Shown here piece by piece: positions 40,920 through 41,049 of a stretch of DNA of 41,049 nucleotides (position 1 is its first letter; every line of letters begins with the position of its first letter). A model generated the notes under the pieces. It worked only from the letters and a program-made list of their open reading frames with translations, did not search any database and was not told the DNA's origin. The DNA is from an uncultured Prevotella sp. GTDB lineage: Bacteria > Bacteroidota > Bacteroidia > Bacteroidales > Bacteroidaceae. The stretch spans positions 1 to 41,049 of the forward strand of contig CAMKTS010000027.1 in assembly GCA_946415755.1 (NCBI GenBank), in the 5' to 3' direction. Position numbers and translations under genes: made by a program.

Positions 40920-41049
40920 TTATTTGACTCTTGCCACAAGATTGGCAGGATTATTGCGTCTGTCCCAAATGTCAGCGAGCCAAATAATATCATTCTCCAC
41001 ATAGTAGATGATATAATAGTTCTTGTTAATGGAGATATTGCGATAGTCC
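40920..41049 (-). CDS. RelE/ParE family toxin, C-terminal part (start beyond the right edge)
   Basis: The minus strand reads DYRNISINKNYYIIYYVEND, then IIWLADIWDRRNNPANLVARVK and a TAA stop at 40920-40922. The pattern YxxxYxxxxxxIxIxxIwdxRqNP at the C-terminus is typical of RelE/ParE toxins of type II toxin-antitoxin systems, which cut mRNA on ribosomes or poison gyrase. The rest of the gene and any antitoxin lie outside the window. Only about 42 residues are visible, so the subfamily is uncertain. Confidence 0.7.
   Translation of the reverse strand, partial: DYRNISINKNYYIIYYVENDIIWLADIWDRRNNPANLVARVK

Overview
This 41 kb window looks like chromosomal DNA from a Prevotella-type member of the Bacteroidales. 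The supporting signs are Bacteroidetes promoters (TTTG, about 19-21 bp, then TAnnTTTG, mostly TACCTTTG), membrane-spanning propeller/Y_Y_Y/AraC regulators, secreted pectin enzymes, a C-terminal tail of the 'AGQR...KGLYIVNGRKV' kind, short MKKTY peptides and AT-rich simple repeats between genes. The species assignment is inference. No tRNA, rRNA or CRISPR array was seen.

Layout. (1) The left edge (minus) holds most of a Bacteroidales conjugative-element-type tyrosine recombinase running off the window; its 5' end is broken by stops and a frameshift. (2) 1.1-6.4 kb (+): an 84-bp tandemly repeated promoter region, then GH105, GH106 and an NhaD-type Na+/H+ antiporter, followed by an intergenic region packed with 21-bp repeats and nested inverted repeats. 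(3) 6.8-14.6 kb: a small beta-barrel outer-membrane protein (minus), divergent from kdsA-kdsD, a degenerate hybrid regulator, and a PLD-type cardiolipin synthase (+). (4) 14.6-18.6 kb (minus): aldose-1-epimerase-like protein, substrate-binding lipoprotein, TPR protein. (5) 18.8-23.7 kb (+): PL4 rhamnogalacturonan lyase with a dockerin-like tail, one base from a transmembrane AraC regulator. (6) 23.7-28.1 kb (minus): LysE-type exporter, DUF4924-like protein, rfbD, a 25-aa membrane smORF, prfC, Sua5/TsaC. (7) 28.3-30.5 kb: ROK kinase and OB-like lipoprotein (+), luxS (minus). (8) 30.6-38.0 kb (+): a 1659-aa GH28-GH105-GH65-like fusion and a PL1 pectate lyase with a dockerin-like tail. (9) 38.3 kb to end (minus): a 58-aa MKKTY peptide, a secreted Big2 protein interrupted at a nine-base G tract, and the 3' end of a RelE/ParE toxin.

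How it fits together: PL1, PL4, GH28, GH105 and GH106 cover backbone cleavage of homogalacturonan and rhamnogalacturonan I and removal of unsaturated uronic acid and rhamnose. They form three separate clusters with no SusC/SusD pair in view. The two large regulators carry HTCS-type sensors but lack a working phosphorelay: one has a dead DHp and receiver remnant and no ATPase domain, the other has no kinase or receiver at all. The other main points of interest are the three-enzyme fusion with a terminator-like hairpin at a domain junction, the G-tract frameshift, the tandem promoter repeat and the 21-bp-period repeats in convergent intergenic regions.
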